Assembly: GCA_015059945.1 (NCBI GenBank)
Contig: SUZJ01000001.1
Coordinates: 62,001-126,000, forward strand
Origin: Rikenellaceae bacterium
GTDB taxonomy: Bacteria > Bacteroidota > Bacteroidia > Bacteroidales > Rikenellaceae
Direction: 5' to 3'
Length of the DNA: 64,000 nt
The position numbers and the translations under genes are program-made. The notes beneath the pieces were generated by a model. That model had not been told where the DNA came from and did not search any database. It saw only the letters and a list, made by a program, of their open reading frames with translations. Of this stretch, positions 47,947-58,546 are shown piece after piece (the first letter of the stretch is position 1; the number at the start of each line of letters is the position of its first letter).

Positions 47947-49809
47947 TTATCGCTCCAAGAGGGCGCGGAGGATGCCCTCGGTGTCGTAGCCGCAGAGAGC
48001 TTTGAGCTCTTTGATAGAGCCGTGGGTTACAAACTTGTCGCCAATGCCCAGTCGGGTGATGTGGCACGCATAGCCGTTATCGCTCAGCCAGTCGGCCACA
48101 GCACTGCCTACGCCGCCGTTGATTACACCATCTTCGACCGTAACAACGTGCTTGAAGTTTTGGCCCACCCAGGCGAGCATTTCGGTATCGAGGGGTTTGG
48201 CCCAGCGCAGGTCGATGTGGCATACATCCACACCCTGCTCGGCAGCTCGGTCGGCAGCCGCAGCTCCGTCGAGGGCTGTATGTCCGAGAGTTAGCAGGGC
48301 AACGTCTTTACCCGAGCGCAACACCTCGGCCTTGCCAATGGGCAGAACCTCCATAGGCTCCTCGGCCACGCCTGCTGCACGACCACGGGGGTAGCGTATA
48401 ACAAAGGGCCCTGTGCCTTTATAGGCGGTATACATAGCATTGCGCAACTCTTGCTCGTTGCGTGGTGCGATGATTTGCAGATTGGGAATGGGGCGCATAT
48501 AGGCTATGTCGAACTGACCGTGGTGGGTGGCTCCATCTTCGCCCACAAGGCCTGCTCGGTCGAGGCACATTACGACGTGCAGATTTTGCAGCGCAACATC
48601 GTGAATAACATTGTCATAGGCCCTCTGCATAAAGGTCGAGTAGATATTGCAGAAGGGGATTGCTCCGCCTGCGGCCAGACCTGCCGAGAAGGTTACGGCG
48701 TGGCCCTCGGCTATGCCCACATCGAAGAACTGACGGGGCAGTTGGCTTGCGAGCATATTCATCGAGCACCCCGTAGCCATTGCGGGCGTAACGCCAACAA
48801 CTCGCTTGTCGGCCTGTGCCAACTCAACCAGGGCGCGACCAAATACGTACTGATACTTGGCGGGGCCACCCTCGGAGGCTACACGCTCGCCCGTAGCCAC
48901 GTCAAACTTGCCTGGCGAGTGCCAAACTGCAGGGTCGCCCTTTTCGGCAGGGGCGTAGCCCTTGCCCTTGATAGTCATCGTGTGGAGCAACTTGGGCCCC
49001 TGAATCTCTTTGAGCGAGCGCAGTGTGCGCACCAGTGTGGCCACATCGTGACCATTTGTGGGGCCGAAGTAGCGGAAGTTCATACTCTCGAAGAGGTTGC
49101 TCTGGCGCAACAACCCTCGCTTAATGGTGTGTGCCAGGTGCTGAAGCAGTGCTCGCGTGCGAGGTATAAAGTTCAGTCCGCTCCACACCTTGCGCTTCAT
49201 ACGGTTGTAGCGGCGCGAGGAGGTTATGCGCAACAGGTGTTTGCGCATAGCGCCCACATTGGTATCAATAGCTTGGCGGTTGTCGTTAAGAATTACGAGC
49301 AGGTTGGCCTTAGATGCACCAGCATTGTTGAGTCCCTCAAATGCCAAACCGCCTGTCATAGCGCCATCGCCGATTACGGCCACCACGTTGCACTCTTGGC
49401 CTGTAAGCTCGGCAGCCTCGGCCATACCATAGGCGGCCGAGATAGATACCGACGAGTGGCCCGCACCAAACGAGTCACCCTCGGCAATGCTGGGGAACCC
49501 TGCAATACCGCCCATCTTGCGCTGGTTTTGGAAAGCCTCGCGACGGCCGGTGATAATCTTGTGGGGATAGGCCTGATGACCTACGTCCCAAACGACCTTG
49601 TCGGTGGGGAAGTCAAAGACGTAGTGAATAGCCACAGCCAGCTCGACCGCACCCAGGCTCGACGAAAGGTGGCCGGGGTTGTCGGCGCACGAGCGCACAA
49701 TGTAGTCGCGTAGCTCGGCACAGTAGTCGGCCAGCTCGCTCACTTTGAGGGCTTTCAACTCGGCAGGCGAGTTTATACTATCGAGGTATTTGTATTGTGG
49801 TTTATTCAC
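47947..49809 (-). CDS. dxs: 1-deoxy-D-xylulose-5-phosphate synthase
   Basis: 620 aa; GHLSSSLGAVELAVAIHYVFD, VIGDGAMTGGLAFEGLNNAG, DRAGLVGEDGATHHG. Confidence 0.97.
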   Translation of the reverse strand: MNKPQYKYLDSINSPAELKALKVSELADYCAELRDYIVRSCADNPGHLSSSLGAVELAVAIHYVFDFPTDKVVWDVGHQAYPHKIITGRREAFQNQRKMGGIAGFPSIAEGDSFGAGHSSVSISAAYGMAEAAELTGQECNVVAVIGDGAMTGGLAFEGLNNAGASKANLLVILNDNRQAIDTNVGAMRKHLLRITSSRRYNRMKRKVWSGLNFIPRTRALLQHLAHTIKRGLLRQSNLFESMNFRYFGPTNGHDVATLVRTLRSLKEIQGPKLLHTMTIKGKGYAPAEKGDPAVWHSPGKFDVATGERVASEGGPAKYQYVFGRALVELAQADKRVVGVTPAMATGCSMNMLASQLPRQFFDVGIAEGHAVTFSAGLAAGGAIPFCNIYSTFMQRAYDNVIHDVALQNLHVVMCLDRAGLVGEDGATHHGQFDIAYMRPIPNLQIIAPRNEQELRNAMYTAYKGTGPFVIRYPRGRAAGVAEEPMEVLPIGKAEVLRSGKDVALLTLGHTALDGAAAADRAAEQGVDVCHIDLRWAKPLDTEMLAWVGQNFKHVVTVEDGVINGGVGSAVADWLSDNGYACHITRLGIGDKFVTHGSIKELKALCGYDTEGILRALLER

Positions 49810-49983
49810 TGCGTTCTCCCTAAAAAAGGCCTTTGTTTAGGGCAAAGATACCAAGAAAATGGTAAGAAGAGAAAAAATCCCGAAAAAAAGTATTATATTC
49901 GTGGCGATGTATGCACCCGTAACGCCAAAAAGCGGCTGCGGAAGTGGTCAGACGAGCTATCACAAACAACATTCACAGATACT

Positions 49984-50691
49984 ATGAAATACAAACGAAT
50001 ACTTTTGAAACTCAGTGGCGAGTCGCTCGCAGGTGCCGAGGGCCGAGGCCTCTCAACCCAAGTGCTCGACAGCTATGCACAGCAGATTAAACAGGCCGTA
50101 GAGAGTGGCGTACAGATTGGTATTGTCATTGGCGGTGGCAACATATTTCGCGGCTTGCAGGGCGTAGGTCGTGGCTTCGACCGCGTCAAGGGCGACCAGA
50201 TGGGTATGCTCGCAACCATCATCAACTCGCTCGCACTCCACTCGCACCTCGAAAGTATCGGCGTCAAGACCAAAGTGCTCACCTCGATTCGTATGGAGCC
50301 CATTGGCGAGTACTTCTCGAAGGCCAAGGCAGTAGAGTATCTCGAAGCCGGCTATGTCGTAATCATCGGTGGCGGCACCTCCAACCCCTACTTCTCGACC
50401 GACAGCGCCTCGGCTCTGCGCGGCATCGAGATTGAGGCCGAAGTGCTGCTCAAAGGTACCCGCGTGGATGGCGTATACACTGCCGACCCCGAGAAGGATC
50501 CAACGGCTACCAAGTACGACCAGATTACCTTCGACGAGGTCTACGCCAAGGGTTTGAAGATTATGGACCTTACGGCCTTTACCCTCTGCAAAGAGAACCA
50601 CCTGCCCATCATCGTGTTCGATATGGACACCGAGGGCAATCTGCAAAAGGTGCTCGAGGGCCAAGGCAACGGCACTCTGGTACACAATTAG
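49984..50691 (+). CDS. pyrH: UMP kinase
   Basis: ORF track from 49795; ATG at 49984: MKYKRILLKLSGESLAG, IVIGGGNIFRG. Confidence 0.96.
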   Translation: MKYKRILLKLSGESLAGAEGRGLSTQVLDSYAQQIKQAVESGVQIGIVIGGGNIFRGLQGVGRGFDRVKGDQMGMLATIINSLALHSHLESIGVKTKVLTSIRMEPIGEYFSKAKAVEYLEAGYVVIIGGGTSNPYFSTDSASALRGIEIEAEVLLKGTRVDGVYTADPEKDPTATKYDQITFDEVYAKGLKIMDLTAFTLCKENHLPIIVFDMDTEGNLQKVLEGQGNGTLVHN

Positions 50692-50712
50692 TCCACAGCA
50701 ACAAAGGCCCCG

Positions 50713-51252
50713 ATGAAGAGATTTCTGGCCATAGTAGCTGCCATACTCTGCGTGTTAGGCACTGTGTGGGCCCAAGATGGAGATGGAGGGCCCTTTGCCC
50801 ACGTTGGTCAGGGCGACAAGCTGCCCTCGTTTGTGGTCAAAACCACCAGTGGCCAGAGCATCAGTAGCGACCAGTTGCAGGGGCGAGTGGTACTCATAAC
50901 CCTCTGGGCAAGTTGGTGCCCTTCGTGTCGCAAAGAGTTCAAGCGACTGGCTGCAAATGACCAGTTTGGAGCACTGTTGCAGCAGGAGAACTTTCTGTTC
51001 CTGCCCATCTCGCGCGAGGAGAGCAGCGCCACGGTGGTGGCGTGGCTCAACCAGAAGGGTTACCCCTACGAGTCGGCCCTCGACCCCGACCGAGCAGTCT
51101 ACAACCTCTTTGCCTCGGAGGAGATACCGCGCAACATTGTCGTGGGCCCCGACGGCACCATACTCTACCACGGCAGTGGCGGCTCTAAAAGGGAGCTAAA
51201 CCAGCTGATAGCCCTCTGCAAAGAAGAGTTAGAAAAACTAAACAACAAATAA
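50713..51252 (+). CDS. TlpA-like thioredoxin-fold protein
   Basis: 179 aa, signal peptide; [20 protein letters not shown]. Confidence 0.92.
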   Translation: MKRFLAIVAAILCVLGTVWAQDGDGGPFAHVGQGDKLPSFVVKTTSGQSISSDQLQGRVVLITLWASWCPSCRKEFKRLAANDQFGALLQQENFLFLPISREESSATVVAWLNQKGYPYESALDPDRAVYNLFASEEIPRNIVVGPDGTILYHGSGGSKRELNQLIALCKEELEKLNNK

Positions 51253-51280
51253 AATACAAATAACACACACTACTACAAAT

Positions 51281-51844
51281 ATGAGCGACGAATCTGTATT
51301 GATTATTGATGCGGCCGAGGAGAAGATGTCCAAGGCTATCGCACACCTCGACGACGCACTGTTGAGCGTCAGAGCAGGCAAGGCAAGCACCCACGTACTG
51401 AGGGGTATTATGGTTGAGTACTACGGTGCTCCCACCCCCATCGAACAGGTTGCCAGCGTAACCGTACCCGATGCCAAAACCATCCTCGTACAGCCTTGGG
51501 AGCGCAATATGATTGCCCCTATCGAGAAGGCTATCTTGGTGTCTAACATTGGCCTTACCCCCTCGAACAACGGCGAGCACATCCGCCTCAACATCCCCGC
51601 ACTGACCGAGGAGCGCCGTAAAGAGCTCGTTAAACAGGTGCGCACCTACAAGGAGACTGCCAAGGTGAGCCTGCGCAATGCCCGTAGGGATGCTGTCGAT
51701 GCCTTCAAGAAGGCCCAGAAGAACGGTATGCCCGAGGATGAGGCCAAAGATGGCGAGAACGAGGCACAGAAACTGATTGACCGCTATACCAAGAAACTCG
51801 ACGAGATGGTTGCGGCCAAAGAGAAAGAGATTATGACCGTATAA
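51281..51844 (+). CDS. frr: Ribosome recycling factor
   Basis: 187 aa; [48 protein letters not shown]. Confidence 0.97.
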   Translation: MSDESVLIIDAAEEKMSKAIAHLDDALLSVRAGKASTHVLRGIMVEYYGAPTPIEQVASVTVPDAKTILVQPWERNMIAPIEKAILVSNIGLTPSNNGEHIRLNIPALTEERRKELVKQVRTYKETAKVSLRNARRDAVDAFKKAQKNGMPEDEAKDGENEAQKLIDRYTKKLDEMVAAKEKEIMTV

Positions 51845-51866
51845 ACCTACGGCATAGTCCCAAGAC

Positions 51867-51908
51867 AAAAGCCACCACCCCTAATTGCAAGGGCGGTGGC
51901 TTTTTTTT
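51867..51908 (+). terminator. Terminator after frr
   Basis: AAAAGCCACCACCC..GGGCGGTGGCTTTTTTTT. Confidence 0.85.
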
Positions 51909-51926
51909 GCAAACCGTGGGCGCTCT

Positions 51927-53750
51927 TTATTCGCTTTTCTTAAACGAATTGCAGACCTCTTGATTGAGCTTTCTCACACGCTCGGCATCCAGTTTCACAA
52001 CCTCGCGGTCATAGGTCAGCATACCATTCAGCTCCATCTCGACATCGGTAATCTGGGTGTAAACCGCTGCGGTAAATCCTTTGGCAATCAGCCCTTTGAG
52101 TATGTTGATATACTCCTCGTAGAGGTCGGTTGCGCTATTGGCATCTTCGGCCTTGGCCGGAATATTCAAGCGGTCGTTGGTCTTCCAACGGTGCTCGTCG
52201 ATGATGTAGCCTATACCACCGTACTCGCCCAGCACAGTTGCACGCTTATAGTCAAAGAGGTACATCTGTGGCTCGGGGTAGTTGTGCAGGTCGAGAAAAT
52301 CTCCACCCTCGGTAAAGTGGTTGCCACCGCTCGACTGATCAACCAATCGCGAGGGGTCGTAGGCCTTGGTCCAGGCGGCAATCTCCTGTGTCTTGAACTG
52401 TCCCCAGCCCTCGTTGAAGGTTACCCAGGTGCAAATCGAGGGGTAGGAGTAGAGGTTATCGATAATCTCCTGCCACTCGCGGCGGAAGTTGGCCTCGCTC
52501 TCGGCCGAGCGCACAAGCTCATCACCCTCGAAGTACTCGCGCCACACAAATGCAGGGGTCGAGTCGCCCGAGGGCATATCTTGCCACACAATCATACCAA
52601 TCCTATCGCAGTGGGTGTACCAACGTGCAGGCTCGACCTTGATGTGTTTGCGAATCATATTGAAGCCCAGCTCTTTGGTCTTGATGATGTCGTAGGCCAG
52701 AGCCTCGTCGCAGGGGGCTGTATAGAGGCCGTCGGGCCAGTAGCCTTGGTCGAGGGTACCGAATTGGAAGTAGTCCTCGTTGTTGAGTTGCAGGCGTATG
52801 ATGTGGTCGGGGCCCATCTTGGTCGAAATCTTGCGCATTGCAGCGTAGCTCTTGATGCGGTCTACTACCTTGCCGCCCTTAATCAGTGTAACCTCAACAT
52901 CGTAGAGGTGGGGATTCTCGGGCGACCATAGTTTAGCGTTGGGCACCGAGAGGGTGAGTTCGGCACCCGCAAGCCCCTTTGCCGAGGCCACCAGTTGGTC
53001 GGCATCGTAGAGTCGGGCCTCGATGGTGCAGTCGCCCGTAGCGCACAGCTCGGCATCTATGCGCAGTTCGCTGCGGTCGATGTCGGGGGTGTTCTTGACG
53101 GCCACAATGTGGTCGGCCCCTACGGGCTCCATCCATACGGTCTGCCAAATACCGCTCACAGTAGTGTACCACAACAGCCAAGGTCGCTCGGACTGTTTGC
53201 CACGAGGCTGCCACCCCTCGCTACTGGGGTCCTCGACCTTTACGGTGAGGGTGTTGTTGCCCTTGCGGAGCAGCGCGGGGGTTATGTCAAACGTGAATGG
53301 CGAGTAGCCACCCTTGTGGGTGCCCACCTTCACGTCATTTACCCACACATCGGCCTTCCAATCTACGGCGCCAAAGTGGAGCAATACCCTCTGGCCCTTC
53401 CACGACGAGGGAACGGTGAAGGTGCGCTCGTACCAAAGGGCGTTCTTGGGGCCGAGGGGTTTCATCACACCCGACAGGCTCGACTCGACAGCAAAGGGCA
53501 CCAAAATCTGGCCGTCAAACTCGGCAGGCTTGGGCTCGCCCTGTGGGCGGATAGCATAATTCCACAAGCCATTGAGGTTGTCCCACTCGGGGCGCTCCAT
53601 AATGGGGCGTGGGTACTCGGGCCACACATTCTCGGGGTCGATGCTCTCGCCCCAGTGGGTTTTGAGGTTGTCGCCTGCAGGAGCCCACTGGGCCATTGCC
53701 ACCAGCGACAGAGAAAGTGCAACGAGGGTTGCAAAAATGCGGTTCTTCAT
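51927..53750 (-). CDS. Glycoside hydrolase family 2 protein (beta-galactosidase-like), secreted
   Basis: 607 aa, signal peptide; RPEWDNLNGLWNYAI, GAVDWKADVWVNDVKVGTHKGGYSPFTFDIT, NMIRKHIKVEPARWYTHCDRIGMIVWQDMP, WVTFNEGWGQF. Confidence 0.92.
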   Translation of the reverse strand: MKNRIFATLVALSLSLVAMAQWAPAGDNLKTHWGESIDPENVWPEYPRPIMERPEWDNLNGLWNYAIRPQGEPKPAEFDGQILVPFAVESSLSGVMKPLGPKNALWYERTFTVPSSWKGQRVLLHFGAVDWKADVWVNDVKVGTHKGGYSPFTFDITPALLRKGNNTLTVKVEDPSSEGWQPRGKQSERPWLLWYTTVSGIWQTVWMEPVGADHIVAVKNTPDIDRSELRIDAELCATGDCTIEARLYDADQLVASAKGLAGAELTLSVPNAKLWSPENPHLYDVEVTLIKGGKVVDRIKSYAAMRKISTKMGPDHIIRLQLNNEDYFQFGTLDQGYWPDGLYTAPCDEALAYDIIKTKELGFNMIRKHIKVEPARWYTHCDRIGMIVWQDMPSGDSTPAFVWREYFEGDELVRSAESEANFRREWQEIIDNLYSYPSICTWVTFNEGWGQFKTQEIAAWTKAYDPSRLVDQSSGGNHFTEGGDFLDLHNYPEPQMYLFDYKRATVLGEYGGIGYIIDEHRWKTNDRLNIPAKAEDANSATDLYEEYINILKGLIAKGFTAAVYTQITDVEMELNGMLTYDREVVKLDAERVRKLNQEVCNSFKKSE

Positions 53751-53846
53751 AGCTATTGTTAGTTTTTTGTGTATCTCAACTTAAAAGGTACGGGTGGCAG
53801 AGATATTTCCTACACACCCGTACAAATTATTTAATAACCAATAAGT

Positions 53847-55241
53847 TTAGCGGCCCTTGACAATATCGCCAATCTCTTCCATAATACCCCTTGCCAAGCG
53901 CTCGGCCGAGTCCTCGTCGCGGCTCTCGGAGTAGATACGTATGATGGGCTCGGTGTTGCTCTTACGCAGGTGTACCCACTCGGTGGGGAAGTCGATCTTC
54001 ACACCGTCGATATCGGTAACATTGTAGTCGGTGTAGCGGTTGAGCATAGCATAGAGCACCTTATCGACATCAATATCGGGGGTGAGCTGGATTTTGTTCT
54101 TGGAGATATGGAATTGGGGATACGAAGCCTTCAACTCGCTCACCTTGCACCCCTTGTGAGCCAACAGCGAGAGGAACAGAGCCACGCCCACCAGGGCATC
54201 GCGACCGTAGTGCAACTCGGGGTAGATAACACCGCCATTGCCCTCGCCACCAATGATTGCGCCCACCTCTTTCATCTTGGCCACCACATTTACCTCGCCA
54301 ACAGCCGAGGCCGAGTAGCTGCCACCGTAGCGCTCGGTTACCTCGCGCAGAGCACGGGTAGAGGAGAGATTCGACACGGTATTGCCACCGCCATTACGGG
54401 CCAGAATATAGTCGGCACAAGCTACCAGAGTATACTCCTCGCCAAACATCTCGCCATCTTCGCACACCAGGGCCAGGCGGTCAACATCGGGATCAACAAC
54501 CACACCCAGGTCGGCCTTCTCGCGTACCACCACGTCGCAAATCTCGGTCAGGTTGGCAGGTATAGGCTCGGGGTTGTGTGCAAAGTTGCCCGTAGGCTCG
54601 CAGTTGAGCCTTACGACCTCTACGCCCATCTGCTCCAACAGAGCGGGGATGACGGTGCCACCAACCGAATTGACAGCATCAACAACCACCTTGAACTTTT
54701 TGGCCTTCACAGCCTCGGTGTCTACTGCGGGCAGGGCCAACACACTGTCGATATGCTGTTGGTCGAACGAGAGTCGCTCGACAACGTGGCCTATGTGGTC
54801 AATCTCGGGGTAGTTCCAGTCGGCACACTCGGCATAAGCGAGCACCTTCTTGCCCTCTTGGTCGTTGAGGAATTCGCCCAGAGGGCCGAGCAATTTCAAG
54901 GCGTTCCACTGTTTGGGGTTGTGGCTTGCGGTGATGATGATACCACCATCGGCCCCCTTGGCCGTTACAGCCAGCTCGGTGCCAGGGGTAGTGCAGAGGC
55001 CCAGAGCCACCACATCGACACCACAGCCCAGCAGGGTGCCAATAACCACATCCTCGACCATCTCGCCCGACAAACGGGCATCGCGGCCAACCACTACTTT
55101 TAATCTCTTATTGGGGGTTTGCTCGCCAAGGAAGCGAACATAGGCAGTTACGAATTTGACAATGTCCAGAGGAGTAAGATTGTCGCCAATGGCACCACCA
55201 ATGGTACCACGAATGCCTGAAATAGATTTAATAAGTGTCAT
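53847..55241 (-). CDS. glmM: Phosphoglucosamine mutase-like phosphohexomutase
   Basis: ORF track to 55415; ATG at 55241: MTLIKSISGIRGTIGG, GIIITASHNPKQWNALKLL, VVDPDVDRLALV. Confidence 0.9.
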   Translation of the reverse strand: MTLIKSISGIRGTIGGAIGDNLTPLDIVKFVTAYVRFLGEQTPNKRLKVVVGRDARLSGEMVEDVVIGTLLGCGVDVVALGLCTTPGTELAVTAKGADGGIIITASHNPKQWNALKLLGPLGEFLNDQEGKKVLAYAECADWNYPEIDHIGHVVERLSFDQQHIDSVLALPAVDTEAVKAKKFKVVVDAVNSVGGTVIPALLEQMGVEVVRLNCEPTGNFAHNPEPIPANLTEICDVVVREKADLGVVVDPDVDRLALVCEDGEMFGEEYTLVACADYILARNGGGNTVSNLSSTRALREVTERYGGSYSASAVGEVNVVAKMKEVGAIIGGEGNGGVIYPELHYGRDALVGVALFLSLLAHKGCKVSELKASYPQFHISKNKIQLTPDIDVDKVLYAMLNRYTDYNVTDIDGVKIDFPTEWVHLRKSNTEPIIRIYSESRDEDSAERLARGIMEEIGDIVKGR

Positions 55242-55338
55242 CTGCGTAGATATATATTTTGTTGTTGATGGCAAATATACATATTTTTTCGTACATTTGC
55301 TACACTGAAAACAGAAACCATTTACATTCGCAACAATT

Positions 55339-56589
55339 ATGAATCGCAAACTCACCCTTTCGGCCCTGCTGGTGGCCTTTCTGCTGCTGGTTGGCTGCAG
55401 CTCACAGAGCAACAAACAGACCCAAGATGAAGAGAAGTATGTCGTAATCCTCTCGATGGATGCCTTCCGCCACGACCTAGCCGACCTCTACGACACCCCC
55501 ACCCTCGACTCTATCGCCCGCGTGGGCGTTTTTGCCGAGATTATGCCCTGCTTCCCCAGCAACACCTTCCCCAACCACTATGCCATGGCCACAGGTCTGC
55601 ACCCCGACCATCACGGTATCGTAAACAACAGCTTCTACGCCAAAGAGTTGGGCAAGAAATACTCGATTGGCGATGCCGAGGCTCGCGTGAATGCCGAGTT
55701 CTACAAGGGCGAGCCCATCTGGAACACCGTCGAGCGCCAAGGTCAGGTGGCCCACGTCTACACTTGGGTAGGTGTCGAGGCCCCAATCAACGACCACTTC
55801 CCCACCGAGTATCTGCTCTATGATGTCAATCGCTCGCGTCGCGAGTTGGCCGACTTGGTGCTGGGCGCTCTGTGCAACCCCAATGTAGAGGAGATTCCCA
55901 ACCTGACGATGTGGTACTTCGACGAGCCCGATGCTGTAGAGCACCGCTACAGCCCCACCAGCGACCAGACCCGCGAGGTGGTAGAGGATATCGACAACAC
56001 CCTGGCCTACTTTATGCGCGAGGTGCGTCGCTCGCCCGTCTATGACAAGATTAACTTCATCTTCACGGCCGACCACGGTATGACCGAGCTCTCGCCCGAG
56101 AGGTTTGTGAACATCTACCAGTGGATTCCCGATATGGCCAAGTACTACTACAACGCCAACCCCGTAACCATCGAGCCCAAAGAGGGTATGCTCGAAGAGG
56201 TCTACACCGCTCTGAAAGCTCACGAGGCCGAGGGCCACTACCGCGTGTGGAAACGCGAAGAGGTACCTGCCGAGTACCACTATGGCACCTTCGAGAGCCG
56301 CATCTACCCCATCGTGCTGCTGCCCGAGACCGGTTGGAAGGTTGTCTACAACGAGGAGCCCGAGAAGGGACGTCCACAGCCCAAGGCCTCGAGCCACGGC
56401 TTCGACCCCTTCCACCCCGATATGCATATGGCCTTCTACGCTTGCGGCCCCGCATTCAAGCAGGGCTACAAGCACGACAAGGTTTTCTACAATCTGAACG
56501 ACCACCTTATCATTGCCAAGATTTTGGGCATCGAGCCCGCGCAGCCCAACGACTGCAACTGGGACGATGTTAAGGGTATGTTCCGTTAG
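55339..56589 (+). CDS. Ectonucleotide pyrophosphatase/phosphodiesterase-like lipoprotein
   Basis: 416 aa, lipobox LLLVGCSS; VVILSMDAFRHDLADLYDTPTLDSIARVGVFAEIMPCFPSNTFPNHYAMATGLHPDHHGIVNN; FTADHGMTEL. Confidence 0.92.
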   Translation: MNRKLTLSALLVAFLLLVGCSSQSNKQTQDEEKYVVILSMDAFRHDLADLYDTPTLDSIARVGVFAEIMPCFPSNTFPNHYAMATGLHPDHHGIVNNSFYAKELGKKYSIGDAEARVNAEFYKGEPIWNTVERQGQVAHVYTWVGVEAPINDHFPTEYLLYDVNRSRRELADLVLGALCNPNVEEIPNLTMWYFDEPDAVEHRYSPTSDQTREVVEDIDNTLAYFMREVRRSPVYDKINFIFTADHGMTELSPERFVNIYQWIPDMAKYYYNANPVTIEPKEGMLEEVYTALKAHEAEGHYRVWKREEVPAEYHYGTFESRIYPIVLLPETGWKVVYNEEPEKGRPQPKASSHGFDPFHPDMHMAFYACGPAFKQGYKHDKVFYNLNDHLIIAKILGIEPAQPNDCNWDDVKGMFR

Positions 56590-56614
56590 TGCCCCACACC
56601 CAAAATAGCACCCT

Positions 56615-57550
56615 ATGACCGCCACACCCGCCAATAGTGTAGAGATGAGTCTGCTAATCGCCTGCTACAATGGTGGCAGGCGCATTGGCACTACGCTCTG
56701 TTCGCTGCTCGACCAAACTCTGTCGGCCGAGCGCTGGGAGGCAGTGGTCATCAACAACAACTCGACCGACAACACTGCCGAGGTGGTCGAGGCCTTCATC
56801 AAGGCCCACCCCGAGGTGAACATAAGGCTTGTGAGCGAGTCGAAGCAGGGACTTTCGCACGCCCGCAACTGCGGTATCGACAACTCGGTGGGGGCAATCA
56901 TCGCCATCATCGACGACGACGAGGTGGCCTGTCCCACACTACTGGCCGACTATGTCGAGTTCTTCGACAGTCACCCCGAGGTTGCCGCTGCCGGAGGTCG
57001 CATCGTGGCCCACTATCCCTCGGGCCGCCCCGAGTGGATGACTCGCTACACCGAGCGCCCCATAGCGGGCATTCTCGATTTGGGCCCCGAGGCTATCCCA
57101 TTCCCCGCAGGGCGTTACTTTGGGGGTGGCAATATGGCCCTACGTCGCTCGGCAGTAGAGCGTTACGGCAAGTTCAACCCCGAGCTTGGCCGACGTGGCA
57201 CCACCCTGCTCGGTGGCGAGGAGAAAGAGCTCTATGGCCGACTGGTGGCCGGTGGCGAGAAGGTTTACTACCTGCCCACCGCCTATATCGAACACATCAT
57301 CCCCCCCTCGAAACTCTCGCGCAGCTACTTCGAGGCCGTATGCCACCGCATTGGCCAGAGCGAGCGCATCCGCACCCTCGAAACGGGGCGTGGCGAGTAC
57401 CTCAAAAGGTGGTGCGCAGAGGTGGTCAAGTGGTGTGCAACACTGGTGCTCTGCACCCTCCACACCCTCGCACTACACCCCTCCAAAGCCCGATACCTGT
57501 GGATTATGAGGCGACAAATATCCAAAGGACTCGGGGGGCGCAAAGCCTAA
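56615..57550 (+). CDS. GT2-family glycosyltransferase
   Basis: 311 aa; EMSLLIACYNGGRRIGTTLCSLLDQTLSAERWEAVVINNNSTDNTAEVVEAF. Confidence 0.93.
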   Translation: MTATPANSVEMSLLIACYNGGRRIGTTLCSLLDQTLSAERWEAVVINNNSTDNTAEVVEAFIKAHPEVNIRLVSESKQGLSHARNCGIDNSVGAIIAIIDDDEVACPTLLADYVEFFDSHPEVAAAGGRIVAHYPSGRPEWMTRYTERPIAGILDLGPEAIPFPAGRYFGGGNMALRRSAVERYGKFNPELGRRGTTLLGGEEKELYGRLVAGGEKVYYLPTAYIEHIIPPSKLSRSYFEAVCHRIGQSERIRTLETGRGEYLKRWCAEVVKWCATLVLCTLHTLALHPSKARYLWIMRRQISKGLGGRKA

Positions 57551-57581
57551 CTAACAAGCAACCCACACAACTACAAATCAT

Positions 57582-58466
57582 ATGAATATCAAACCTTTGC
57601 GCAATGGCAATGTGAGCATACAGCTCACTCCCCAAACGGCCGACCTGGTGAGGCGTTATGCCGAGGTCGATGCTGGTGGGTACATCTGCAAGTACCACAT
57701 AATCAACGAAGAGATTGTTGGTGCCCTACGCAGTGCCATAGGCCACTTCGGGGGCGAGATGGTCTTGGGCGAGAGGCCCAGCCACCATTGGGCCGCACAG
57801 AGCCCCTGCGCCACTTGTGCCGATGCCAAAGGTTGCACCATCACCTGCCGCCTGAAACACAACTTCGAGAAGGATATTTATGGTGGGCTGCTGTGTGGCT
57901 CCAAGGCTGCAATTGTGGTCTACGACACCGCAGCTGTACCCACAGTTTTGACAAACGAGGAGTATGCCGAGTGGGCCGACAAGGTTGTCGAGGGCGAGCA
58001 AATAAATGAATTGTTTTTTAGGGTACGTTTGACCGACAAAGACGAGCTTGAAGTAGCCCTTTCTGCACCCCACAAGGAGGGGGCGGTTTGGCACACAAAA
58101 TTCCACCCTCTGGTGATTGACCACCGCGAGGTTTCGCTGCGCCCCTGGAGTATGGCACTCTACCGCACATTCCTCAATCGCCCCGAGGGCGTAACTCTGG
58201 CCTCGCTATGTGGCGACAACAAGCGCGACCTGCTCAGACACTATCTGAGGGCCTCTGACTCGGAGCTCAAGACCGCAAAACTGAAAGAGGCTCTACAACC
58301 CACCCCCACAGCACAGCACCTGCTGAACAATAAGCTGTCGGACCTGAACAATGAGTTGAGAGAGCAGGGCGTGAGCGAGATTTTTATGGTACGTTCGGAG
58401 CAATACAAGTCTAACAATCAGCCCTACTTTATCCGCTACATCAAGGAGCAAAAAAATTGTCAATAA
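57582..58466 (+). CDS. Conserved hypothetical protein with Cys cluster and possible C-terminal winged-helix region
   Basis: 294 aa; PCATCADAKGCTITCRLKHNF; C-term LRPWSMALYRTFLNRPEGVTLASLCGDNKRDLLRHYL. Confidence 0.5.
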   Translation: MNIKPLRNGNVSIQLTPQTADLVRRYAEVDAGGYICKYHIINEEIVGALRSAIGHFGGEMVLGERPSHHWAAQSPCATCADAKGCTITCRLKHNFEKDIYGGLLCGSKAAIVVYDTAAVPTVLTNEEYAEWADKVVEGEQINELFFRVRLTDKDELEVALSAPHKEGAVWHTKFHPLVIDHREVSLRPWSMALYRTFLNRPEGVTLASLCGDNKRDLLRHYLRASDSELKTAKLKEALQPTPTAQHLLNNKLSDLNNELREQGVSEIFMVRSEQYKSNNQPYFIRYIKEQKNCQ

Positions 58467-58488
58467 AATAGGGTACGTTTAAGATACA

Positions 58489-58528
58489 AAAAAGGCTAAC
58501 TTCCACAACAGGAAGTTAGCCTTTTTGT
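58489..58528. terminator. Bidirectional terminator
   Basis: AAAAAGGCTAACTTCC-ACAACA-GGAAGTTAGCCTTTTT. Confidence 0.9.
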
Positions 58529-58546
58529 TATTATAGGCCCCAACAC

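Noticed and set aside
48451-49713. 420-aa plus ORF opposite dxs
   Set aside because: Antisense shadow of dxs.
55477-56634. 385-aa minus ORF opposite the phosphodiesterase-like lipoprotein
   Set aside because: Antisense shadow; no coherent domain.
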